From Saccharina japonica (lineage: Eukaryota; Sar; Phaeophyceae; Laminariales; Laminariaceae), in contig MEHQ01004504.1 in assembly GCA_008828725.1 (NCBI GenBank), positions 186,001-250,000 of the forward strand: 64,000 bases of DNA, read 5' to 3'. The first letter of the stretch is position 1; each line of letters starts with the position of its first letter. This document shows positions 1-10,182 of this stretch, one piece after another. The notes below the pieces were generated by a model. The model was given only the letters and a program-made list of their open reading frames with translations. It ran no database searches and was not told where the DNA came from. The position numbers were made by a program, and so were the translations under genes.

Positions 1-943
1 ATACTTCCTAAAAAATGAAACTGCCACTTTCTACCAAACCGACATCATTCTCGACATCATTCTCGCAAGACCAATGTGATACGACTAGGTGAGGTTGGAG
101 TTTCATACTAGGGGTACTAGCAAGCCACTACTGCTCTATCTAGTACTGCTGCTGTCGCAGCTCACTACAAGTACCTACTGCACACCAACAGCATCGACTG
201 AGTTGCCTCTGGCGCTCTACTACTATTACTTCTATCCCACTGTTACAGCTACAGCACACGAACTGCTACTTGTTTGTCGTGCGGAACACTTACTACGTCC
301 AAGCTATGTTACTCCAGCAGCAACTTGAGAGTACTGACCATTTTGAGGTGGAGACGTACCAATCACTGACATACCTACCCCCGAGTATGACAAAACCTGT
401 CGAGTCCGGTACCCGGGTATCCCACGGCCGGATGTGATATGAGTTTTGTGTGGTATTTTAGACAGAATAGGGCCATGCTCGACGAGAAACACACAGCCTA
501 TTTATTTGGCGCTAAGCCCGTGAGGCTCATTTTTCGGTGCGCTGTCGCTACGTTTCGAAAACATTAGCAACACAGTCCATATTGGTGGGACGGTGCGGTG
601 CGTCCGGGGGAGGGACATCGTACACCCCCATCAAAAGCCAGCTATCCGCCACAAGCGTGAAGGTTAAACGTGGTACCCCTACCGTGGGACTGCTCACCAC
701 CCCAAATTGTTTTTGGGTGCATCCTAGGATAACGATAAGCAAATAAAAGCACAGACCCACTTATCCAGTGCCCGATCCGAATCAATACGTTTCTCGCGCT
801 GCTGTCGTTCTGTCTCTAATTTTCGTAAATTTTGTTTTTGTTTTTGTTGTGTCAATGCCTACGTTTTCAGGGCTGAGGAACAAGGAGCTGCCGGAAAACA
901 TCGCCGCCGCCATGGTTGCCGGCGTGTGTGCACCCCGTGTTCT
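1..943. other. intergenic or intronic DNA, no confident gene
   Basis: I see no convincing coding sequence here. Bases about 670-690 match one end of the family B inverted-repeat element described at 12027 (ACCCCTACCGTGGGAC), so a family B remnant lies here. Between 871 and about 922 a short open stretch follows a TTTTCAG acceptor-like site and reads LRNKELPENIAAAMVAG. It could be an upstream exon of the gene at 1943, but it has no good donor site and is interrupted just downstream by a family A element. Confidence 0.4.
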
Positions 944-1214
944 GACGCATGCTACGGTAGCCTGCATGCAGGTGCACCACGTTTTTTCTGAGGGTGGTTA
1001 CTTGAGGAGCTCCATACTAATAGTAAGTCAAAAACTGATTTTGGAGGGAAATAAAAAGGGCTACTCGATGAGCACTACCATGGACCAACCGTACACTTAT
1101 GTTTTTTGGCAACACGAGAAGGAAAGACCGACAGTTTTGGGTTAAGGTGCCCGATCATTTTAGAAAAGAAACAGCAAAAAGTTTCACTGGGACTACCTCT
1201 ATCGCAACACGCGT
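944..1214 (+). mobile_element. family A MITE copy
   Basis: It begins GACGCATGCTACGGTAG and ends near CGCAACACGCGTG. Internal family A landmarks are present: CTGAGGGTGG, TGATTTTGGAGG, AAAGACCGACAGTTTTGGG and GTTAAGG. The left end carries a small internal duplication (TAGCCTGCATGCAGGTGCACC). It lies 5' of the DUF2135-like gene. Confidence 0.75.
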
Positions 1215-1942
1215 GTTCTCCACCAACCCATACTCGTATAGATATAGGGGTGTTTTTTTTTATATGTTTTGGCTGAAACGATTTCTAAATGACGGGCGCT
1301 CCTTTACTCCCAAAATTGTCTGAATTTACCTCCTTGTGGTTGCTAAAATTTTCATTTTTACCCGTTTGGTCCACATGGGAGTCAGTTGTTGTTGTTGTTC
1401 GTCATCGTCGGTTTTTCTTCTTTTTTTTCTCCTTCCTTCGAAATCAGTTTTGACTTGCTTTTAGTATATACCTCCTCAAGTGAAAAGCGTCAGGTATTAT
1501 CGGGGGCGCCTCTATCTGCTACCGTAGCAAGCGTCGTTTTGGTCGATAGAAATTGCCGATTTTTGTCGAGAGATGCAGTGGGTTCTATAAAGGGTCAAAC
1601 CAACCCTCGGTTCAAGAGGAAGATATAGCATTAGATTACCTGGACGCTTGGATCTCGCGCAGCTGTATTTTTTTTCGAAACCGTCGTTCGGTCAATAGAC
1701 CGAAACCGTCGGTCAATACACACTCAACCCACGAAGTACGGGATGCACTTGTTTTTCTCTCCGTCATCTCCGACCGGTTGAGCTCATATCAACACAGCGT
1801 GGCACTCCCGGGTGTAACTACTTATGACAGCGTGAGTTTCATGTCTAGGGCTGCGGAGCTAATTGTTTTGTCCCCCCTCTTGCTTCTTGTTTTTGGGTTC
1901 CGTTTTTCTTTTACTGCGATTCTATAGGCGGTGGGCGGCTAG

Positions 1943-4443
1943 TCTTCCCCCGGGTCTGCGATACTCGGTGGAGGAGAGGACTACTACAAGCTCTTCACCG
2001 CCGAGGGAGCGGACGCGGGAACCGTCTCGGTGTCCGGCAACTTCGCGAGGGACAACGGAGCGCCCCTCGCCGCCTCCACCGCGCTCTACCTCTACCTGCA
2101 CAACGAAGACTCGGAGATCCACTTTGCGCGCGGGGAGGGCATGCTGGACCTCGCGACGGGCGACTTCTCAGCCACCGTCGAGGACCTGCCAATCGGTTAC
2201 GGCAGGGTCTTCCTGAGCTTCGTCGTGCTCGACCCCACGGATGGGACGGGGGGCGACTCCTCCGACGCTCCGGTCTTCGACATCGACGTGATCAACGAGG
2301 GCTGCAGCAACGCGCTGAGGATCAGGCTGGAGTGGGACTCGATCGAGGACCTGAACGTTTGGGTGACGGACCCGAACGGCGACAGGACGTCGTACTACAA
2401 CAAGGCCACGGTGAGTCTTGGATGATGCGTGCTATACGTTAAAGGTATACCTTATTTTGGCTGAAGCTACTTTCCGAATGATCGGGCTCCTCCTTAACCC
2501 AAAATCGTCAGATTTTCATTTTTGTGCTGTCATATTGTTCATGCTAGACTCAGGTCATGGAATTAGTCATCGGGTATAATAGCACTTTTAATTTCCTCGA
2601 AAACCTATTTTTCGGCGACGTATGGAGCTCCTCAAGTTAGGAGCTCAGAAAAAAAAAAACATGGGGCACCTCTATCCTAGCATGCGTCCTTGCGGATGGA
2701 TATAGGGGCGGCAGCCGGCACCTGCGCTAGATGCACGTAAGGGGGGTAGCACTTTATCGCTGAAATACGGTTGTGACTCGAACGGGGAATGTCTCGACTG
2801 GTAGCACGTTTTGGCTTCGTACTTGAGACGCGTGCTACGGTAGAGGTAGCACTTTTTGGCTGAATCGTTTTCTGAACGATCGGCCTCCTTAACCCAAATT
2901 CGTCCGACTTTTAATTTTTTATGCGAATAACGTTTCAGAGTATGCTTCAGTCAGGATATTCGACGCATGCTACGATAGAGGTGCACCATGTTTTTTCTGA
3001 GCTCCTCACGTAAGGAGCGTCTTACCTCACCGAAAACAAATGATTTTGGAGAAAAATAAAAGTGCTGCTGGATGAGAAATCTCATGGCCGAAGTCTACTC
3101 GGAAACGTGATTTGTCAGAAAAAGGAAAGTCCGACGAATTATGGTTGATGAGCCCGATAGTTCAGAAAACGATTCAGCCAAAAAGTGCTACCTCTACCGT
3201 AGCACGAGTCATTTCACACCCGGCAGCACTTTGAATTTCCTCCAAAATCATTTTTTCGGTGAGGTATGACGCTCCTTAAGTAAGAAGCCCAGAAAAAAAC
3301 ATGGCGCACCTCTATCCTAGTATGTGTCTTGACCCCATACCGTCACGGGATTTCATTTTTTTATGTTAAATAGTTTTCGCGTTCATGGGATTGTCGATCG
3401 TTGTACGAGTAGTAAATTTAGCTTTCTTCCTGAAAACAAAAATACTTCTTTGGGTGGGAGCTATACAGGCTCCTCAATGCCGTGTTTGTTTTCACTTCTT
3501 TTTTTTCGTTTTAGACACCTGGTACATGCAATGGTATTGTTATCGTCGGAGTAAGCGTGCGGTGTTTTTTGTTTTTCGACGCCGATCTTGTGGGTTTGAC
3601 AGAAAGCTTCTAAGACGAGGGAGCCTCAGATATATATATATATATATCAATATTTAATCCGTATCGTTTTTTACTCCGGCGATATATTTCATTTTGATGG
3701 CACCTCTACCGTAGTGTTCGTCCTTGGGTAAGGGTCCCAGGCAGCCAGAAATGATATACCCAAAAAAAGATAAGCCACTACCCCTACGTGGCAGCGCCTT
3801 TGAAAGAGGGAAAGCCAAGAGTTTGAAACCCTAAACAAACCAAAACTTTAACTAAAACATAACCTCCCACACCTCGTTAACACTCACCTTCCTTCTTTTA
3901 CCTCTCTTGTTGTTTTTTGTTTCCCCGTTGCTCCCGTTTGGCGCGCTGGCTCTCTCTTCTTGTCTTCAGGACATCGGATACGTCAACCACCGCAACGGCG
4001 GCGGGTGGGTCACGCCCAACCCCGACACGGGCTACGCGAGCTCCTTCGAGGAGTACGTCGTGTTCAGTGGTCTCTCCGGAGACGCCATGCTCGGCGAGTA
4101 CCGCGTCTTCGTGAAGCGCGACTACGCCCCATCCGCGAACCCGTGGACGCTAACGGCGACGGTCGGCGGAGAGGTTGTGTGGGTCGAGGAAGGCGTTCTC
4201 GAAGGCAGCAGCACGACCTATGATTCGTACGATTCGTACGACGAAGACGACTTTACCGGCGCCGACGATTTCACCGACGACTATGACGACGACGTCACCA
4301 CCTTGCGGCGGCAGCGGCGGCGGCGTCTACGCACGTTTTCGGACGACTACTCCTTTAGCACCACCTTCTACTCGAGCGACTCCACTCCCCAGTCCGACAC
4401 GTTCACCGTCACCCTTGATTCTTACGACCCCGCCGGGTGCTGA
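1943..4443 (+). CDS. DUF2135/YfaP-like beta-domain protein, 3' end of gene (5' exons not identified)
   Basis: Two exons are visible, 1943-2410 and 3970-4443. They are joined by a 1559-base intron (donor ACG|GTGAGT, acceptor TTCTTGTCTTCAG|GAC) in phase 0, giving 313 residues before TGA at 4441. The first exon starts after a TAG acceptor at 1940-1942, because the frame is closed upstream. The first ~120 residues (YYKLFTAEG, LYLYLHNED, FLSFVVLDP) look like an extracellular beta-sandwich. Residues ~120-235 read LRIRLEWDSIEDLNVWVTDP, then NGGGW, DTGYASSFEEYVVF and GEYRVFVKRDY. This is the layout of DUF2135/YfaP domains: LxLxWD, D-WVTDPNG, GG-DxDGYGPE, then GxYxVxV. The tail is very acidic (YDSYDSYDEDDF type, residues ~238-262), followed by a basic RRQRRRRLR patch and a Ser/Thr-rich end. 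The intron is almost entirely family A MITE DNA. The stop codon lies in the target duplication of another MITE. Cellular role is unknown; an extracellular location is inferred from the fold. Confidence 0.8.
2424..2689 (-). mobile_element. family A MITE copy in intron
   Basis: Reverse-oriented family A copy, running from GATGCGTGCTATAC (2424) to GGGGCACCTCTATCCTAGCATGCGTC (2689). It contains TGGCTGAAGC, CTTAACCCAAAATCGTCAG and GGAGCTCAGAAAA, the reverse complements of family landmarks. It begins only 13 bases after the splice donor at 2411. Confidence 0.8.
2826..2961 (-). mobile_element. truncated family A MITE
   Basis: It starts AGACGCGTGCTACGGTAGAGG and runs through GGCTGAATCGTTTTCTGAAC and TTCGTCCGAC. 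It breaks off at 2961, where a plus-oriented copy begins. It is the 3' half of the element in reverse orientation. Confidence 0.75.
2962..3210 (+). mobile_element. family A MITE copy in intron
   Basis: Nearly complete copy from GACGCATGCTACGATAGAGG to CTACCTCTACCGTAGCACGAGTC. The flanks ATTC (left) and ATTT (right) are close to a 4-base target duplication. Confidence 0.85.
3218..3330 (-). mobile_element. truncated family A MITE
   Basis: Reverse-oriented 5' half of family A: GGCAGCACTTTGAATTTCC, TTTTTCGGTGAGGTATGACG, CACCTCTATCCTAGTATGTGTC. Together with the three preceding copies it makes the intron essentially a MITE cluster. Confidence 0.7.
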
Positions 4444-4444
4444 T

Positions 4445-4699
4445 GAGGCGTGCTACGGTGCTACGGTAGATGTGCTCCTCTTTTTTTCTGGGGCTCCTAA
4501 CTTGAGAAGCTCGATGCTCGCCCCGAAACTGACTTTGCCAAATATGGAAAGTGCAACCCGATGAACCACCCCGTGGCCCTGGTATACAACATATACCAAT
4601 ACCAAACAAGAATAACCTTCCGATGGTGTTGGGTTAAAGAGCCCTGTCGTTCAAAAACTTGTTCAACAAAAAGGTACTAGCTCTATCGTAGCGCGGGTC
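4445..4699 (+). mobile_element. family A MITE inserted at the stop codon of the upstream gene
   Basis: The element runs from GAGGCGTGCTACGG to ATCGTAGCGCGGGTC and is a diverged family A copy (CTTGAGAAGCTC, GTTGGGTTAAAGAGCCC). It is flanked by TGAT on the left (4441-4444) and TGAT on the right (4700-4703). The left copy contains the TGA stop of the DUF2135-like gene. The 3' UTR of that gene therefore starts inside this element. Confidence 0.85.
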
Positions 4700-4703
4700 T
4701 GAT

Positions 4704-5840
4704 AAGCACGGTGAATTTGCTTTTGAAGCAGATGACTGACGTGTTCCACGTTACAGAGGGGGGGGTAGCAGCGCACGTTTTGGCGCAGGGGAAGCAACAG
4801 TAGTTTCTGCATGACCGGGGTTATTTAGCCGAAAACCCACCTCTCGTGTTGATAACGCCATTTCGTTTTTTGCGAAACCGTATTGTATGCATGTTTCGCG
4901 CATACTTAGACCACCGCGGTATTGTGTGTAACGCGTTATTACACGTTTTTTTGTCCCCACCAGTGTTTGGGTGGCTTATTATTAGTAGCAGTATATATAG
5001 GCCCTAGAGCGAGGAACACCACAAACTAATCGGTGCACCCGTACGTTTTAGAATGTGCGTCGGATGCCTCTCATCGGGCAATTTCTTTTGCTCGAGCAGT
5101 TGCGCGCGCGACAGCAGCAGCTGTTTTGCACGACAACATCAATTTTTGAAAACATTCAGTTTTGCATACGGTAGGAGTATTATAATATAGGTTTACCTCT
5201 ATTGTTTGATCCTGATAATGTGGCGCACTATAGAAGGGGGACGGGGGCTGTTGCAGGTGAAACAAGACGTTGAGTCAGCGGTGTACACAGTAGTATAGGA
5301 AAACCTCCGCGTGTGCGTTAAACGGGTACCCCGATGGAGGCCGAGGCTCCTGCCCGTGCATGCGCGATTTCATGTTTGGATGCCGGGTCACCAATTTTCC
5401 GGAAAGTGCGCGTTATCAGGGTACCCTGTGCACGGTTTGGCGCGTTCTATATTTGTTTGCTTGCCAGGAGTGCGAACGTCGGGTGCCCCGTGGTGATATC
5501 CGGTGTTTTCCGCTCGTTTGTGGAGGTAAGAGGTGAGCACTTGTAGTGCTTTCCTCTCAGAATGATGCCTGTCCAGACTCTGTCCCTGCACGTGAGGTAA
5601 TAAGAGATGCAGGGTGTGTACGAATCTACGATGAATTGCACTTCCATTATTTTGAGACTGGAGATGAAGAAATTATAACGATAAAGACACTAAATTCATG
5701 ATTTTTGTCAAACCAGGCGGGAAAGGAAAGAGGAAATTAATACATGATCGAGGACGGGCAGCTTCTTGTCTTTTCCTCGCATAAGCGCACGCTACACGGG
5801 CAGATGCGCGCTCTAGAGACGATATTAACGCCAACCATGG
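4704..5840. other. non-coding stretch, nothing recognised
   Basis: Only short, unconvincing open frames occur. It includes a G-run (4757-4764) and an AT-rich pyrimidine-poor stretch near 5640-5740. I see no gene, RNA gene or repeat family that I can name. Confidence 0.5.
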
Positions 5841-5844
5841 CCGT

Positions 5845-6098
5845 GAGGCATGCTACGATAGGGGTGCACCATGTTTTTTTCCGGAGCTCCTTACTTGAAG
5901 AGCTCTACACCCCACCCCAAACTGATTATGGAAGAAAGTAAAAGCGCTATCCGATTGAAAGTCCCATCGCCGAAGCAAACAAGGAACACTACGTACTGCA
6001 GCAAAATAACGACAGTCCGACGATTTGGGGATAAGAAGCCCGACCATTCAGAAACCATTTCAGCCAAAATAAGGTATACCTCTTTTGTAGCACGCATC
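5845..6098 (+). mobile_element. family A MITE with CCGT target duplication
   Basis: GAGGCATGCTACGATAGGGG at the left end, TTTTGTAGCACGCATC at the right end. It is flanked by CCGT at 5841-5844 and CCGT at 6099-6102, supporting a 4-base target-site duplication. Length is 254 bases. Confidence 0.9.
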
Positions 6099-6990
6099 CC
6101 GTGCTGTTTCGACTCTCGTCTCCTAATTTCTGTTATGATGGTGGCAAGGAACTTCCGAAGAATGCGGCCGACTGCACGATACACGCAAATTTAACCTTAC
6201 GATATTTGCATGCATGTATATATACTGCGCGTACGGACACAAGATAAGCCATACACCGCTTCGAGATCTATACGGTCAGGACTAAATAGTTTGCAGGCCG
6301 ATCATGTTTAGGTCGTTGTGCCGCGCGTACAGGCGCAGGAGAGGAAGCACTAGACAGTTTCGAAAGGTATACCGTCAGGACCGGTTATTTGTTTAGGTCA
6401 TTATTATTGTGCTTATATCACCCGTTCAGTCCCCCCTGACCAAAGATTCTCGGTTGAATATATTGCTCAAGGCATTCCTTTTTTTCTCGGTCCGTGGCAT
6501 GCACTGCCACGAGGACCGTTTGTCACGCATAGCGATCGTTTTTGGCCAAACGAAAAAATTCAGGGGGAAGATACGATTGGCGGGGGGGGAGGCTATTCTA
6601 CAAATCCCGCATCTCTCTGCCGCGGGTACCCCACTCGGGAGAGTAGCTTTTTTTTCATTAGGCGTCCCTATGGTATGGTAGCGCTAACTCTTAATGTGTG
6701 TCAGGCTCGTCGCTTCAGGACCGCCACTATTAATAGACACCTCACCCAAAAACTGATTTTGGAAGAGGTGACGGTGCAACCCAAGATCAACAACCCCCAG
6801 AGCCTACATGGATGGATACCACGCTTTATCTTGTAAAACCCTCATAAAAGGGGTGTTCCAGCGATTGCGGCTTTGATGAGCACAGCAGTTAAGAGCAATG
6901 CCACCCTGCAATCGTTGCGGCTCATTTCCTGAGAGCTTTCCTCGCACGAAGACGTCGATATCTCACCCGAATGACGGTTTCGAAGAAGGC
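6099..6990. other. non-coding stretch, nothing recognised
   Basis: No convincing exon and no clear repeat. Near 6720-6790 a short family A fragment (CTCACCCAAAAACTGATTTTGG) may be present. Confidence 0.4.
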
Positions 6991-7540
6991 TGTTCGCGCA
7001 TGCTACGGTAGAGGTGCACCTGCATCCAGTGCAGCTTCTGAGGCTCGAGGCTTAGGGAGCTGTCATGGTATTCATGGTGTCCCTGTTTCCCCTCTATTGT
7101 TGAGGTGGCGTGTTTCCGATGAAACACGCATCGAGTAAATAATGTTTTTTCTGCCCCTTGCGCTCAGAATTATCTCAGCACAAGAGGACCAGCGTGATAA
7201 TAAAATAAGCCATTGGACATCAATCTTGTGAGCGACCGAAGGCCTTCTCGCCTCAACCTGCTCCGGTAGCCGGGCTTGCCCATACCGCATAACTGTTCTA
7301 GGACAGCAACACCCTCTCAAAGCTCTAACCTCTCAGAGCTCTAATAGTACCTCACCCCAAAACGGTCTTCAATGCGGGACAAAAGTACACCAGGATGAAC
7401 GAACCTGGTACGCGAAATCATGTATACCCCCAAACAATGACGACACTCAAACGACTTTGGGTTACGGAGCTGCGTCAACATTCAGAGCAAACTAGCCAAA
7501 ATGCGCCACTTATGTCGTTGCACGGGCCAGGCTACTACTC
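6991..7540 (+). mobile_element. diverged family A element interrupted by another repeat
   Basis: The left end GCGCATGCTACGGTAGAGG is at 6992. Family A interior sequence resumes near 7350 (CCTCACCCCAAAACGG) and runs to about 7540 (GGGTTACGGAGC, CAAAATGCGCCAC). The intervening ~7068-7330 block, starting GTCATGGTATTCATGG and containing GTTTCCCCTCTATTGTTG, recurs at 47133-47300 and appears to be a separate repeat inserted here. Confidence 0.5.
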
Positions 7541-7597
7541 GTACGCGTAGTCCTATATACATAAAAATGTAGGAGCAAAAAGTAGTATTATACCTGT

Positions 7598-7975
7598 CAC
7601 GGGGGACCATAGTTAGTAGGACAAAATAGTGTTAGTAAAAATGGGCAACTATATAGATAGGTTTTTGGACGCATGCTGCGATAGAGGTGCACCATGTTTA
7701 TTCTGAGCTCCTCACTTCAGGAGCGAGCGTCATACCTCACCGAAAAAATGATTTTGGAGGAAAATAAAAAGTGCTGCCGGATGCGAACTCTCATGACCGA
7801 AGTATTACTCTGAAACATTCTTCGTCACAAACAATGAAAGTCCGACGAATTTGGGTTAAGGAGCCCGATCGTTCAGAAAACGATTCAGTCAAAAAGTGCT
7901 ACCTCTACCGTAGCACTAGTATTTGTGTGTACCGAAGGTCCTATTTACTAGTACTTACTGTGGTCCCCCGTGGTA
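7598..7975. mobile_element. family D element split by a family A insertion
   Basis: The left end GGGGGACCATAGTTAGTAGG (7600) pairs with the right end GTCCTATTTACTAG...TGTGGTCCCCC (7938-7970). Between them sits a complete family A MITE (7668-7920). Without the insertion the D element would be about 125 bases long, similar to the intact copy at 10076. Confidence 0.65.
7668..7920 (+). mobile_element. family A MITE nested in a family D element
   Basis: GACGCATGCTGCGATAGAGG to CTACCTCTACCGTAGCACTAGT. TTTG lies immediately left, and TTTG lies one base beyond the right end, consistent with a 4-base duplication. Confidence 0.85.
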
Positions 7976-8159
7976 GTAGTTACTCACTTGAGAAGCCCAA
8001 GCAGCCAGGAAATGCCGGAGCTAAAAAGTGCAAACCCTCGTACCGTGAGATGAGTACACACAGTCAAACCTTTGTTTGCAGAAAATAGTCGTTCAGAAAT
8101 ATGTACTTCATAAGAAGGCTAAACACAGTGGATATACCCCTATCGTAGCAGGCGTCAGA

Positions 8160-9040
8160 GCTGCGAGATGGATGACTATGTATATGTCGAAAGGTAGTAG
8201 GCCTTGAGTTGGCGGTGAGAACGTATTGCTTTGAATGACATAAAAGGTAAGTAGGCTTCACAAGTACCTCTCTTACTAGATTGGTTGGGTTTGCTTGTTT
8301 ATGGAAGGCTCCGTTGCGACGGGAGGTGTGCATTTCCAAGGGAAGTAACACACACACAGACACACACACAAACACTCTGACAGTAAGGCAGGTTATAGGT
8401 CTTCTGCAACACCTCATCATGGCGCATCACAACATATATATACTTCGAGTATACATATACCTCGAGTATATGTATACATACTTCGAGTATATACACATAT
8501 ATATAACTGTTGAATGCCGTGCCGTTGCTGAAGGCAGTGCCGAAGGCCATTGGCGGTGCTCTTACTTCACCAATGTTTGTGTGTGTATACTAAGGACAAA
8601 ATACATACATACATACATACATACATTCATACATACATATACATACATACGTATTAATAGGATCAGCCGACCATTAATAGACCGTTAAAGTCAGATGGCT
8701 GGCTAGGTATCGCCAGCCAACGAAACCCTATTACTACAATAGGCGAAAAGTCCAGTGAATTAGTGAAACTCCCAGGCGTTGATGTGCCTTTCGGTCGAAG
8801 AGGCTTCCGTCAGGTCGAACTATCGGGTAGTGTGGATATCCCGCCGTGAGAGCGGGTGAGCCGCTACATACCTGGTACCTGGTACAAATAGTAACCTGGT
8901 ACGTTATATAAACGAGATGGAACGACGGAGCAACTATAAATACATACATACTGCTGTATGTTCAATGTATTAAGCCTTAGATCCACGTCGAGGGTAGTAT
9001 AAACCATCCTGTTGGCGTGTTTTTGATATATATATGTGTG
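8160..9040. repeat. low-complexity DNA with microsatellites
   Basis: Contains a CA-rich tract (8348-8375), TATA/CTCGAG-rich sequence (8430-8510) and an ATAC/CATA tetranucleotide array (about 8604-8650). No coding sequence is supported. Confidence 0.7.
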
Positions 9041-9044
9041 TGTT

Positions 9045-9150
9045 ATACATTAAACCTTCCTTTCTACCAGTCGACATCCAGCACACCCAGTGTCCGTGCC
9101 GATTCTTCATCCTAGAAAGGTACCAGTCATGTGGTCACAATCTATGACAC
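9045..9150 (-). mobile_element. SINE-like fragment, family E
   Basis: Shares ACATTAAACCTTCCTTTC, GTCGACATCCAG, ACACCCAGTGTCCGTGCCG and GTGGTCACA with copies near 13855 and 25205. Read on the minus strand, the shared unit ends GTTTAATGT and abuts a TG/CA microsatellite, like the tail of a short retroelement. Confidence 0.55.
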
Positions 9151-9773
9151 AAATATATCACGCTGCAGAGCAGTAAGCCCGGCAGACAATGCAATGCCAT
9201 ATATGATACGAAAGGAAAGATCTACCCTGCTATTAATAGCAATCCAGGTGCATGAAAGAGAAAAAAAGAGTGAAAAAAAGAGAAAAAGCGAAAAGGAAAG
9301 CATAAAGAAAACAATGCATTAGTGGGAGAGACATCACGTTCGAGATATATTTCAAAACCGTAAATTTACGGCAGCAAACAAGTCAACTAACTCGGTGAAG
9401 TTCTTATTCCGTAAAGCATACCAAATATACGTTAGGAAATACTCATATTCCTCCAGATGGTTTGAAGGAGAAGCAGCACCGCGAACGCTCTATTTTTACT
9501 AAGTAATAAGTTCGATCAGAGTTTACTCTAAATCTATTTTTTTAAAGACAAGCAGTTTCGTGCTAGAATGTTCAGATACAATAACAAGAAGTAACGTTTA
9601 GTGAGGAATTCCTGAAAAGTGTACTCTAGTTAAGGTACAACGGGTGATGCTATTTACGGAAGCGTGTATCCTTGACGCTTGACATATATATATAGAATGC
9701 CCTCCCTGAAGATATATATCTGAAATCAATTTCAAATATCAACGAACGGGTGATATTCCACATCGTCGTTGTC

Positions 9774-9857
9774 CTACACTCTGGGCGCAAATATAAGGAC
9801 CGCTTGGTATTCATATCGATGTACGAATTGTCCTTATAATCCCGCCCAGAGTGGTAT
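9774..9857. mobile_element. small inverted-repeat element
   Basis: Left end CACTCTGGGCGCAAATATAAGGACC, right end GTCCTTATAATCCCGCCCAGAGTGG. The arms are about 24 bases with few mismatches. A related pair (GACCCGGAATATAAGGACC and GGTTCTTGTATTTCGGGTC) is at 42332-42400. Confidence 0.65.
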
Positions 9858-10075
9858 CACCTATTGATATAGTGTACCAGGTACCACCCATTGATACTCT
9901 GTAACACCCGTTGGTATTACTATTAATATATGCTACCTCTGCTATATATACGTTATATCGATCCGGTAGTTATGAAGAACACCGTTAGACTTTGTTGCTG
10001 AACGGTTGCTACTACGAGTACAGTACATCTCGCCCAGTGGTGCTCTCCAGACCACACCCGTTGACGGTACTCGTA

Positions 10076-10182
10076 TTACGGAGGGCCATAGTAAATAGGA
10101 CCTACGGTGCAGAAAAAACCCTACATATTTACCCATTTTCACTAACAATATTTCGTCCTATTTACTATGGTCCTCCGTAGTA
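10076..10182. mobile_element. family D MITE, intact
   Basis: The left arm TACGGAGGGCCATAGTAAAT and right arm ATTTACTATGGTCCTCCGTA are inverted repeats with one mismatch over at least 25 bases, enclosing about 50 bases. The arm motif CCATAGTAAATAGGAC recurs at 7605, 46325, 46495, 46730 and 51575. Confidence 0.75.

Noticed and set aside
871..922. possible short exon (LRNKELPENIAAAMVAG)
   Set aside because: Has an acceptor-like site but no good donor, and no phase link to the exon at 1943 could be shown.
8340..8660. possible CRISPR-like or satellite array
   Set aside because: It is CA and CATA microsatellite sequence without spacer structure, in a eukaryotic nuclear context.
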